In this document: piece by piece, positions 1 through 5,540 of the stretch | Numbering within the stretch: position 1 is the first letter of the stretch | Layout of the letters: the number at the start of each line of letters is the position of its first letter | Assembly (NCBI GenBank): GCA_030831375.1 | Contig: JAURLF010000043.1 | Location: 1 to 11,045 of the forward strand | DNA from: Gaiellales bacterium | Lineage (GTDB): Bacteria; Actinomycetota; Thermoleophilia; Gaiellales; F1-60-MAGs149 | DNA: 11,045 bases | Direction of reading: 5' to 3' | Translations under genes and position numbers: made by a program | Notes under the pieces: model-generated | Told to the model about the DNA's origin: nothing | Seen by the model: the letters and a program-made list of their open reading frames with translations, nothing else | Database searches by the model: none

Positions 1-361
1 CACATCGCAAGGTTGGGGCTGGGCGTTGTTTTTCTTGGGCTCACGGGTTGCGGCGGCGCCGTTCGCCAGAATGCCATTGAAACAGCATCGGCCGACCACG
101 GATGCCCGCAGGGCCGCGGGGTGGTGCGGCGTGTCGCACCGCGGGGGCGTCGCGAGCCCCGCGCTCTGTGCCGTCGAAGCGGCGAGCATCGGCAGAACGA
201 CTCGACGCCCTCCGGGATTGCGGATGCGCGGTGCCTCGTAGCCGCTGGCTATCGCCGACCACCCGTTCGTCGACGCTCGGCCATCTGCTCTCGTCCCGGC
301 TCAGACGTCCTCGTGACGCCGATCAGGTCTGAGTGTCAGAACCGCCGTGGCGGCCGGGCTC
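1..361. other. Left-edge stretch without a convincing gene
   Basis: No reading frame here has a believable protein. The frames that stay open give Arg/Pro/Ala-rich translations with no domain and no matching codon bias, and base composition is less GC-rich near 13-90 than in the flanking genes. The stretch contains inverted repeats: GGTGCG (123-128) with CGCACC (135-140), GCGGGG (141-146) with CCCCGC (157-162), TCTGA (328-332) with TCAGA (336-340), and CCGCC (342-346) with GGCGG (349-353). It may be the 3' region of a gene lying to the left, or a degraded sequence. I found no tRNA-like T-loop. Confidence 0.6.
336..353 (-). terminator. Possible weak terminator after the IclR gene
   Basis: Just 3' of the IclR stop, read on the minus strand, CCGCC and GGCGG (342-353) can form a short GC stem followed by TTCT. 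The stem is short and the T-tract is only three T's interrupted by a C, so this is a weak candidate. A second small inverted repeat (TCTGA/TCAGA, 328-340) lies immediately beyond it. Confidence 0.25.
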
Positions 362-1033
362 TCACGGCGCCCCGAGCGCCGCGACGACCGCCTGCGCTGC
401 TGCGAGCAGGTGCGGCCCCGCGGCGGCCCGCGCCTCCGCGTCGAAGCGGAACGACGGGCCGCTGACGGTCATGTATGCGCCGGGGTGGCCGTCGATCGGG
501 ATCAGGGCGGCGATCGATGCGAGCCCGTCTTCGATCTCGTCGACGGATTCCGCGACGGAATCGGGCGGAACGGCGCCACGGGCGATCCGCCCGGTGCTCG
601 TGCGGTCGAGGCCCCAGCTGCGGCCGATCCACGTCGCGGGGCCGATCATGTGGCTTCCGGGGATCTCGTCGATGCCGACGATCCCGTCGCCGCGGCGCAC
701 GGCCAGGGTGACGGCCTCGCCGGTCGTGTCGGCCAGGTTGCGCATAGGTCCGAGCGCCGCTTCGATCAACGACCGGTCTTGGTCGCCGCCGCTGGCGAGC
801 TCGTAGAGGCCCGGGCCGAGCAGCACGAGGTCATGGTCGCGCCGGCGGGCGAGCAGGCGCTCGGCCTCGAGGGCCTCGATCATCCTGAGGGCGGTCGCGC
901 GGGGCAGCTTCGCGTCGCGCGCGAGCTGCGACACGCTCGCCCCCTCGGGGTGCCCGGCGGCGGCGCGGAGAAGCGCGGCGGCCTTGCCGACGGAGGCGTT
1001 GCGGCGATCGGCGGGGGAGGCTTGACGGGGCAT
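362..1033 (-). CDS. IclR-family transcriptional regulator, short form
   Basis: This 223-residue protein is a DNA-binding regulator that probably controls the divergent cupin-Rieske operon. An N-terminal winged helix-turn-helix spans about residues 14-70, with the recognition helix around LPRATALRMIEALE (43-56). The C-terminal IclR effector-binding domain runs from about 78 to 223 and keeps its family hallmarks: TGEAVTLAV near 104-112, a TSTGR segment at 145-149, and the closing GAYMTVSGPSFRF at 185-197. IclR proteins usually have about 250 residues. Here the stretch between the TSTGR segment and the EDGLASIAA segment is only about 20 residues, so a helical part of the effector domain seems missing. 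The frame is intact, so it is probably functional with an altered ligand pocket. No clear Shine-Dalgarno precedes the ATG, and TACGCC lies 7 nt upstream, so the transcript may be leaderless. The ligand is unknown, but the context suggests the substrate or product of the neighbouring oxygenase. Confidence 0.88.
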   Translation of the reverse strand: MPRQASPADRRNASVGKAAALLRAAAGHPEGASVSQLARDAKLPRATALRMIEALEAERLLARRRDHDLVLLGPGLYELASGGDQDRSLIEAALGPMRNLADTTGEAVTLAVRRGDGIVGIDEIPGSHMIGPATWIGRSWGLDRTSTGRIARGAVPPDSVAESVDEIEDGLASIAALIPIDGHPGAYMTVSGPSFRFDAEARAAAGPHLLAAAQAVVAALGAP

Positions 1034-1050
1034 CGGCGGGGGCGTACGCT
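1022..1050 (+). promoter_or_regulatory. Candidate promoter of the cupin-Rieske operon
   Basis: TTGACG (1022-1027) and TACGCT (1045-1050) are separated by 17 nt, giving a good -35 match and an actinobacterial-type TANNNT -10. The -35 lies inside the 5' end of the IclR gene. Transcription would begin near 1057 and leave a leader of about 50 nt before the GTG at 1107. The element is inferred from spacing and sequence only. Confidence 0.4.
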
Positions 1051-1066
1051 GCGCTGGCCATTAAAC

Positions 1067-1080
1067 GGTGGCACATCACC
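1067..1080. promoter_or_regulatory. Possible regulator-binding inverted repeat
   Basis: GGTG and CACC flank 6 nt (1067-1080) in the short space between the divergent IclR and cupin genes, just downstream of the expected operon start site. A repressor bound here could block the operon. The half-sites are only 4 bp, so chance is a real alternative. Confidence 0.22.
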
Positions 1081-1095
1081 AGTATTCGGTTATAC

Positions 1096-1100
1096 AGGAG
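1096..1100 (+). promoter_or_regulatory. Shine-Dalgarno deciding the cupin start
   Basis: AGGAG lies 6 nt before the GTG at 1107. This ideal spacing supports that GTG over the in-frame GTG at 1068, which has no ribosome binding site and would add 13 residues that do not look like part of the cupin fold. Confidence 0.7.
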
Positions 1101-1106
1101 CCGGGC

Positions 1107-1457
1107 GTGGAAATCAAGCAGCCGCAGGGCGGGCAGCCTCCGGAGGTCGACTGGGACATCTTCGAGGGCGGGGTCGGCGCCGAGCTCGTGCTCGCCGCCA
1201 CGTCGACCGGGGGCGTGCGCGTCTACGACGTGCTGTTCCCGGCGGGCGCGCGCACCGTCTGGCACACCCACACGGTCGATCAGCTGCTCGTCGTCACCGA
1301 GGGCCGCGGCATCGTCGCCACCGAGGATGCCGAGCGCGAGGTGACCGCCGGCGACGTGATCGCCTTTCCGGCCGGCGAGCGGCACTGGCACGGCGCCACC
1401 GCCGAGACGGCGATGCGACATCTCGCGATCATGAACGAGGGGGAGGACCTGCTCTGA
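1107..1457 (+). CDS. Small single-domain cupin, hydroxynitrile-lyase-like subgroup
   Basis: This 116-residue protein is a one-domain metal-binding beta-barrel, presumed cytoplasmic. Cupin motif 1 is visible as G47, WHTHTVDQ with H53 and H55, Q59 and G66; the usual Glu is replaced by Gln. Motif 2 has G82, P88, G90 and H93 in the segment GDVIAFPAGERHWHGA, with Ala where Asn is common. The HTH-xxx-Q pattern, the ERHWHGA segment and the C-terminal AMRHLAI resemble the small cupins that include bacterial manganese-dependent hydroxynitrile lyases and partners of carboxymuconolactone-decarboxylase-like proteins. Members of that group have varied or unknown reactions, so no function is assigned. It is the first gene of an operon, and its TGA overlaps the ATG of the Rieske gene by one base. 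A role in processing the oxygenase substrate or product is an inference from position. Confidence 0.87.
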   Translation: MEIKQPQGGQPPEVDWDIFEGGVGAELVLAATSTGGVRVYDVLFPAGARTVWHTHTVDQLLVVTEGRGIVATEDAEREVTAGDVIAFPAGERHWHGATAETAMRHLAIMNEGEDLL

Positions 1458-2461
1458 TGGGCGCCGTCGAATCGATTCCCACCGCCTGGTATCTCGACCC
1501 CGCGGTGCTGCGCGTCGAGCGCGAGCGCGTCTTCGCGCCGCACTGGCACTACGTCGGCTCGGCCGAGCCCGTGGCGGAGCCCGGCACGTTCATGGCCGTC
1601 GAGCTCGGTGACCTGCCGATCGTCGTCACCCGCGACACGGACGGCGTGCTGCACGCGCTCGCCAACGTCTGCCGCCACCGCGGCTCCCTCATCGCCGAGG
1701 GATGCGGCCGCCGCAAGACCCTCCAGTGCATGTACCACGGCTGGACGTACGACCTCGACGGCGCCCTGCGCAACGCCCCGGGCCTCGAGCTCTCCCCCGA
1801 GGAGGGCCAGCTGCCGCGCCTCAGCGTTGGCACCGTCGGTGGGCTGCTGTTCGTCACCGCCAACCGCGATGCTCCGCCGATCGAGCAGGTGATGGCCCCC
1901 TGGGTCGAGCTGACGCGGACCGTCTCCGGGATCGACCTCGGCCGCCTCGAGCGGCGCCGCAGCATCCCGCATCGGATCGACGCCAACTGGAAGGTCGTGG
2001 CCGAGAACTTCCTCGAGTGCTATCACTGCCCGCTGATCCACGGCGACACCCTGCCCGGCTACGGCGGAGACGACTACATCATCGTCGAGCACGAGCACAT
2101 CGAGACCCATCGCCTCGACAGCGACCGCTTCTCCTGGGCCAGTCTGTTCCCGAACACGCAGCTCTCCTGCTTCGGTGATCACGGCGTCGTCGTCGCCCGC
2201 CAGCTCGTCCCCAACGGGGTCGGGCAGACGACCGCCATCCTCGACTACTGGTTCGACCCCTCCCGCACACCCGAGCAGGAGGAGGAGACGGTGGCCTGGT
2301 TCGAGAAGGTCGTCGGCGAGGACATCCCCCTCTGCGACTCCGTGCAGCGCGGCCTCGACTCGGGTCTGCTCGAGCGCGGTGTGCTCCATCCCGAGCAGGA
2401 GGCGGGCCCGCTCGCCTTCCAGGAGCGGATCGCCGCCTGCATGGAGGGGGCGCTCGCGTGA
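1457..2461 (+). CDS. Rieske non-heme iron oxygenase, catalytic (alpha) subunit
   Basis: This 334-residue protein is the oxygenase component of a Rieske mono- or dioxygenase. The N-terminal Rieske [2Fe-2S] domain spans about residues 28-137, with ligands C72, H74, C91 and H94 in the spacing C-x-H-x16-C-x2-H. The catalytic domain follows from about 165 and contains NWKVVAENF (177-185) and ECYHCPLIH (187-195). This gives mononuclear iron ligands H190 and H195 and bridging acid E187. The third ligand is probably an acid in EDIPLCDSVQRGL (288-300). A bridging Glu and the ECYHC signature resemble the group holding carnitine oxygenase CntA, glycine betaine oxygenase GbcA and stachydrine demethylase, so an N-methylated or quaternary amine substrate is possible; aromatic substrates cannot be excluded. 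The protein is shorter than many alpha subunits (about 370-450). GGAGG at 1442-1446 serves the ATG. No reductase or ferredoxin gene is adjacent. Confidence 0.92.
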   Translation: MGAVESIPTAWYLDPAVLRVERERVFAPHWHYVGSAEPVAEPGTFMAVELGDLPIVVTRDTDGVLHALANVCRHRGSLIAEGCGRRKTLQCMYHGWTYDLDGALRNAPGLELSPEEGQLPRLSVGTVGGLLFVTANRDAPPIEQVMAPWVELTRTVSGIDLGRLERRRSIPHRIDANWKVVAENFLECYHCPLIHGDTLPGYGGDDYIIVEHEHIETHRLDSDRFSWASLFPNTQLSCFGDHGVVVARQLVPNGVGQTTAILDYWFDPSRTPEQEEETVAWFEKVVGEDIPLCDSVQRGLDSGLLERGVLHPEQEAGPLAFQERIAACMEGALA

Positions 2462-2874
2462 ACCCGCGCTTCCGGCGCATCGCCGAGGAGCCGGTGCACC
2501 AGCAGTTCGGCGACGGCGATGCGCAGTGGCAGGCCGCCTGCGGCGGAAAGACGACCGATCAGGGGCGCTACATCGAGTTCATCTCCCGCTCCCTGAACGG
2601 CAGCGGCATGAACGTCGGTGTCGACTATCTCGAGCCGGGCGAGACCCACCTCCTGCACCTCCACGAGGAGGCCGAGGAGTGGTACTACGTCGTCCGCGGT
2701 ACGGCCCTGATCCGCGTCGAGGACGACGAGCAGCTCTGCGGCCCGGGCACCGGTGTCCAGATCCCGGCCGGCGCCGCCCATCGAGTCCACAACGCGGGCA
2801 GCGAAACCTGCGAGTTCCTGTACGGGTTCGACACGGGCGAGCTCGCCGATCTCACCTACGTATGGCTCGAGTAG
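2458..2874 (+). CDS. Small cupin-domain protein with both cupin motifs complete
   Basis: This 138-residue single-domain cupin has both classical motifs intact. Motif 1 is G61-x5-H67-x-H69-x4-E74-x6-G81, and motif 2 is G97-x5-P103-x-G105-x2-H108-x3-N112. H67, H69, E74 and H108 should bind one metal ion. About 45 residues precede the barrel. The complete ligand set fits a small metal-dependent isomerase, lyase, dioxygenase or sugar-binding cupin, and sequence alone does not choose between these. The GTG start overlaps the Rieske stop as GTGA, with GGAGG at 2443-2447 ten nt upstream, so the two are very likely translationally coupled. With the cupin at 1107 it brackets the oxygenase, which suggests consecutive steps on one substrate. 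The two cupins differ clearly in ligand pattern, so they are not recent duplicates. Confidence 0.88.
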   Translation: MNPRFRRIAEEPVHQQFGDGDAQWQAACGGKTTDQGRYIEFISRSLNGSGMNVGVDYLEPGETHLLHLHEEAEEWYYVVRGTALIRVEDDEQLCGPGTGVQIPAGAAHRVHNAGSETCEFLYGFDTGELADLTYVWLE

Positions 2875-3881
2875 CCAGCCCTCCCGGCGGCAGTGCCCGT
2901 CGGGGGATGCTCCTGCTCGCGCTCGGCGTGCTCGTGATCGGCGTGCAGGATCCGATCATCAAGTCCCTGACCGGCGCCTATCCGGCCTCCGAGGCCCTCC
3001 TGATCCGCTCCGTGGCGGCGATGCCGCTCTTCGCCTTCCTGCTCTGGCGGGCCCGCGACATCCCCGCCCTCTGGCGGCCCAAGCCCGCGATCCTCGTCGC
3101 CCGCGCATCGATCCTCCTGCTCGCGTACACCTCGTATTTCCTGTCGTTCCCGGCGATGCCGCTCGCGAACGTCGTCGCCCTCTACTTCACCGCGCCCCTG
3201 TTCGTCGTCGCGCTCTCGCCGCTCGTGGTCGGCGAGCGGCCCACCATCGCTCGCTGGGTCGCGGTCGCCGTCGGCTTCGTCGGCGTGCTCGTGATCGCCC
3301 GCCCGACCGAGGGCGGCATCGACCCCTTCATCCTGCTTCCCCTGATCGCGGGCGCCACCTACGCCTTCGGGCAGTTGCTCGCCCGCCGCGGCTCGGGGCA
3401 GGGCACGGCGACGCTGATGGCCTACCACCAGAACGCCGTGTTCCTGATCGGGGCGGCCGCCTTCGCCGTGATCGCCGCACCGTTCGCCGCCGCCCCCGGC
3501 ACCGACGGTCCCGCCGGCTTCCTCCTGCGCGCATGGTCGATGCCCGACGCCCCCGGCCTCTTCCTGATGGCCGCCTGCGGGCCGATCGCCGTCGTCGGCA
3601 CCACGCTGCTCGCCAAGGCCTATCGCGAGGCCCCGCCGAGCGCGGTCGTGCCGCTTGAGTACACGCTGCTTCTGTGGGCGATCCTCTGGGGCTTCCTCTT
3701 CTTCGGAGAGGTGCCGACCCTCCCGACCCTGATCGGTGCGATCCTGATCGTCGCCGCCGGCATCTTCGCGATGACCCGTCCGGATGCCGCCCCCGCTGTC
3801 CCGGAGCACGACGCCGCCTCGGAGGCCGTCGACGGGACTGTGATAGCGTCAGAGGCATGCAGTGGAGAGGCTGCAGTCTGA
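2862..3881 (+). CDS. EamA/DMT-superfamily membrane transporter
   Basis: This 339-residue inner-membrane protein has about ten predicted hydrophobic helices arranged as two EamA repeats (about residues 16-147 and 155-304). Family hallmarks include FTAPLFVVALSPLVVGERPT near 109-128 in the first repeat and the matching PLEYTLLLWAILWGFLFFGE (264-283) in the second, each ending in a Gly-rich helix (GFVGVLVIARP, GAILIVAAGIFA). DMT proteins usually export or import small metabolites, amino acids or purines. Here it probably moves the substrate or product of the cupin-Rieske enzymes. A hydrophilic tail of about 35 residues follows the last helix. The ATG at 2862 overlaps the cupin by 13 nt and has no obvious ribosome binding site. 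An in-frame ATG at 2907 would begin directly in the first helix and is the alternative. Confidence 0.88.
   Translation: MARVASPPGGSARRGMLLLALGVLVIGVQDPIIKSLTGAYPASEALLIRSVAAMPLFAFLLWRARDIPALWRPKPAILVARASILLLAYTSYFLSFPAMPLANVVALYFTAPLFVVALSPLVVGERPTIARWVAVAVGFVGVLVIARPTEGGIDPFILLPLIAGATYAFGQLLARRGSGQGTATLMAYHQNAVFLIGAAAFAVIAAPFAAAPGTDGPAGFLLRAWSMPDAPGLFLMAACGPIAVVGTTLLAKAYREAPPSAVVPLEYTLLLWAILWGFLFFGEVPTLPTLIGAILIVAAGIFAMTRPDAAPAVPEHDAASEAVDGTVIASEACSGEAAV
3841..3849 (+). promoter_or_regulatory. Extended -10 promoter element for the secreted repeat protein
   Basis: TGATAGCGT fits an extended -10 (TG-n-TANNNT) and ends 7 nt before the ATG at 3857, so the transcript would be leaderless or nearly so. 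There is no clear -35. It lies inside the 3' end of the transporter gene and suggests expression of the downstream gene independent of the Rieske operon. Confidence 0.4.
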
Positions 3882-5491
3882 GGGTTCTGGTCGTCGCGCT
3901 CGCGTGCTCCTCGATCGCGGTCGCCGTGCCCGCCGCCGGCGCCGCACCGCCGCAATGGTCGACGCCCGTCACAGCCGGCGAGGCCGGGACGATCATCGCG
4001 CCCGCGGTAGTCGTCGACGCGGAAGGCGTCGCCACGGTCGCCTGGATCAGCCGCGACGGCGCGACCAGCATCGTGCGCACCTCCCGCTGCACCCGCACGG
4101 CCTGCGCGACGCCCGTCGACCTGACGGACACCACGGTGACCGTCAGCGAGCTCGACCTCGCGATCGCTTCCGACGGTGCGATCGTGGCCGGCTGGATCCA
4201 GCGCAGCGGCGCCGCAGCAAGCATCCACGCACGCTCCTACCGCACCGGTCAGTGGGGGCCGGACGCCCAGGTCTACGCCGTCCAGTCGCCGTTCGACCTC
4301 AGCGTCGCCGCCTTCGCCGACGGCGCCTCCGTTTTCACCTTCCGCACGATCGGCGGCGCCGGCTCGACCGGTGACGTGGCGACCTGCAGCGGCTACCTCG
4401 CGCTGTGCTCCCAGACTCAGGTCGAGTCGGGGCTCTCCGTCAGCGAGATCGAGGTCGGCTCGAACGGCGCCGCGGCCGGCCTGCTCGCGCTGACCACCCT
4501 GTCGGGGCAGGACCGCCAGGTCAGCGCCGCGCCCTTGCTGCTGGCCGGCGGCACGATCAGCGTCGGCAACACGACGCGCACGACTCTGGCGGTCGCCACG
4601 ACCGTGCTCGGCCTCACGGTCGGCGTCGATCTGGACGGCATCGCGACCGTGGCGTGGAGCCAGGGCGCAGACAATCTGATGGCCCAGCGCTTTCCCGTCG
4701 CGCAGGTTCCAAATGCCTCCGTCCCACCCGTCGTCGCGAGCAGCGTCGACGACATCCGCGACGGCTCGATCGCGATCGGCTCAGACCGGGCCGGACGCAC
4801 GGTCCTTTCGTGGTCGGTCACGCCGAGCGCCGGAGGCGCGGGTCAGGTCGTGCGCTCGCTCGTCTACGTCGACGGCACCGCGCAGGCACCGACGACCGTC
4901 TTGGGCGCAGCTCTCGGCACCACCCGCAATCCGGCCCTCGCCGTCGGCGGTGACGGCCGCGTCGTGCTCGCCGCCGATCGCGGCGAGCGCGTGATCACGC
5001 GCGTCCGCGCCCGCACCGCGAGCACGTGGACGCCGCGCACCGTCGCCCCGGATTCGGGCGCGACCATCCAGGAGCTGCGCGCCGCGGCCAATGCGGACGG
5101 CCAGACCGCGCTGGTCTGGATCGCCGTCGTCGGCACCGCCTCGCGCATCCGCTACAGCTCGCTTGAGGCCGGCGACGCGCCACGGGTCCGCTTCGCCAGC
5201 CGGCGCGCCACCGCCACCCAGATCACGATGCGGATCACCAGCAACGTCGCAGGGCGCGTCTCCCAGGTCGGTCGCTATCGCGTCGGCAGCCGCACGATCC
5301 TCGCCTGCCGCGCCCGCGCCGTCCGCGTCCGCGCCAACCGGCCGCGCCTGATTCGCTGCACCCTGACGGGGCGCGCCCGCGCCGACCGCGCGAGTCGCAA
5401 CCTGCGCATCACCTTCACGACGACGCTGCGTCCCACCGGCGAGCCGCCCGTCCGGCAGACGACGCGCTACACGCTGCGCCGACGCTCCTGA
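3857..5491 (+). CDS. Secreted repeat protein, probably beta-propeller, with Arg-rich C-terminal domain
   Basis: This 544-residue protein has a clear Sec signal peptide: Arg near the N-terminus, a hydrophobic core LRVLVVALACSSIAVAV (8-24), and a likely cleavage site in AAGAA at 26-30. The mature part carries about seven copies of a loose repeat of the form (a/v)-x-D-x-x-G-x-(a/v)-x-(V/L)-x-W, for example VDAEGVATVAWI, ASDGAIVAGWI, VDLDGIATVAWS and ANADGQTALVWI. They are spaced about 55-80 residues apart, as expected for propeller blades. The last 100 residues form a separate, very Arg-rich beta-type domain ending in TLRRRS. Cys pairs (CTRTAC, CSGYLALC and one in the C-terminal domain) may form disulfides. 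No catalytic motif is seen, and the function is unknown; binding or adhesion at the cell surface is a guess. Its start overlaps the transporter by 25 nt. Confidence 0.82.
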   Translation: MQWRGCSLRVLVVALACSSIAVAVPAAGAAPPQWSTPVTAGEAGTIIAPAVVVDAEGVATVAWISRDGATSIVRTSRCTRTACATPVDLTDTTVTVSELDLAIASDGAIVAGWIQRSGAAASIHARSYRTGQWGPDAQVYAVQSPFDLSVAAFADGASVFTFRTIGGAGSTGDVATCSGYLALCSQTQVESGLSVSEIEVGSNGAAAGLLALTTLSGQDRQVSAAPLLLAGGTISVGNTTRTTLAVATTVLGLTVGVDLDGIATVAWSQGADNLMAQRFPVAQVPNASVPPVVASSVDDIRDGSIAIGSDRAGRTVLSWSVTPSAGGAGQVVRSLVYVDGTAQAPTTVLGAALGTTRNPALAVGGDGRVVLAADRGERVITRVRARTASTWTPRTVAPDSGATIQELRAAANADGQTALVWIAVVGTASRIRYSSLEAGDAPRVRFASRRATATQITMRITSNVAGRVSQVGRYRVGSRTILACRARAVRVRANRPRLIRCTLTGRARADRASRNLRITFTTTLRPTGEPPVRQTTRYTLRRRS

Positions 5492-5524
5492 CCCCTTCGT
5501 GCGCCGCCCTCGACCCGAGCACTA

Positions 5525-5540
5525 CGCCCCCTAGGGGGCG
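5525..5540. terminator. Perfect GC palindrome at the convergent junction
   Basis: CGCCCCCTAGGGGGCG is a perfect 16-bp palindrome between the convergent secreted-protein gene and serS. The serS TAG stop (5531-5533) sits at its centre. As RNA it could form a 6-bp all-GC stem with a CUAG loop from either strand, so it may act as a bidirectional terminator. There is no T-tract on either side, so termination by this element alone is uncertain. Confidence 0.4.

Noticed and set aside
13..117. A TTG-initiated frame whose first residues (GVVFLGLTGCGG) look like a lipoprotein signal and lipobox
   Set aside because: The hydrophobic stretch is very short, lacks a basic N-terminus, and the translation turns Arg/Pro-rich without any domain. 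It could be a decayed lipoprotein start, but chance is more likely.
121..162. GC-rich hairpins possibly marking a terminator of a gene to the left
   Set aside because: The stems are 6-8 bp with no following T-tract, and such repeats are frequent by chance at this base composition.
1068..1106. Upstream GTG start for the first cupin
   Set aside because: No ribosome binding site, and it would overlap the putative operator; the GTG at 1107 has AGGAG at ideal spacing.
347..1456. Long plus-strand open frame running antisense to the IclR gene into the Rieske gene
   Set aside because: In very GC-rich DNA the antisense frame of a real gene is often open. Its translation here is Arg/Gly-rich with no domain, and the Rieske protein clearly starts at 1457 after a Shine-Dalgarno.
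1280..2389. Long minus-strand open frame opposite the Rieske gene
   Set aside because: It mirrors the codon pattern of the real gene, has no recognisable fold, and the plus strand carries complete metal-binding motifs.
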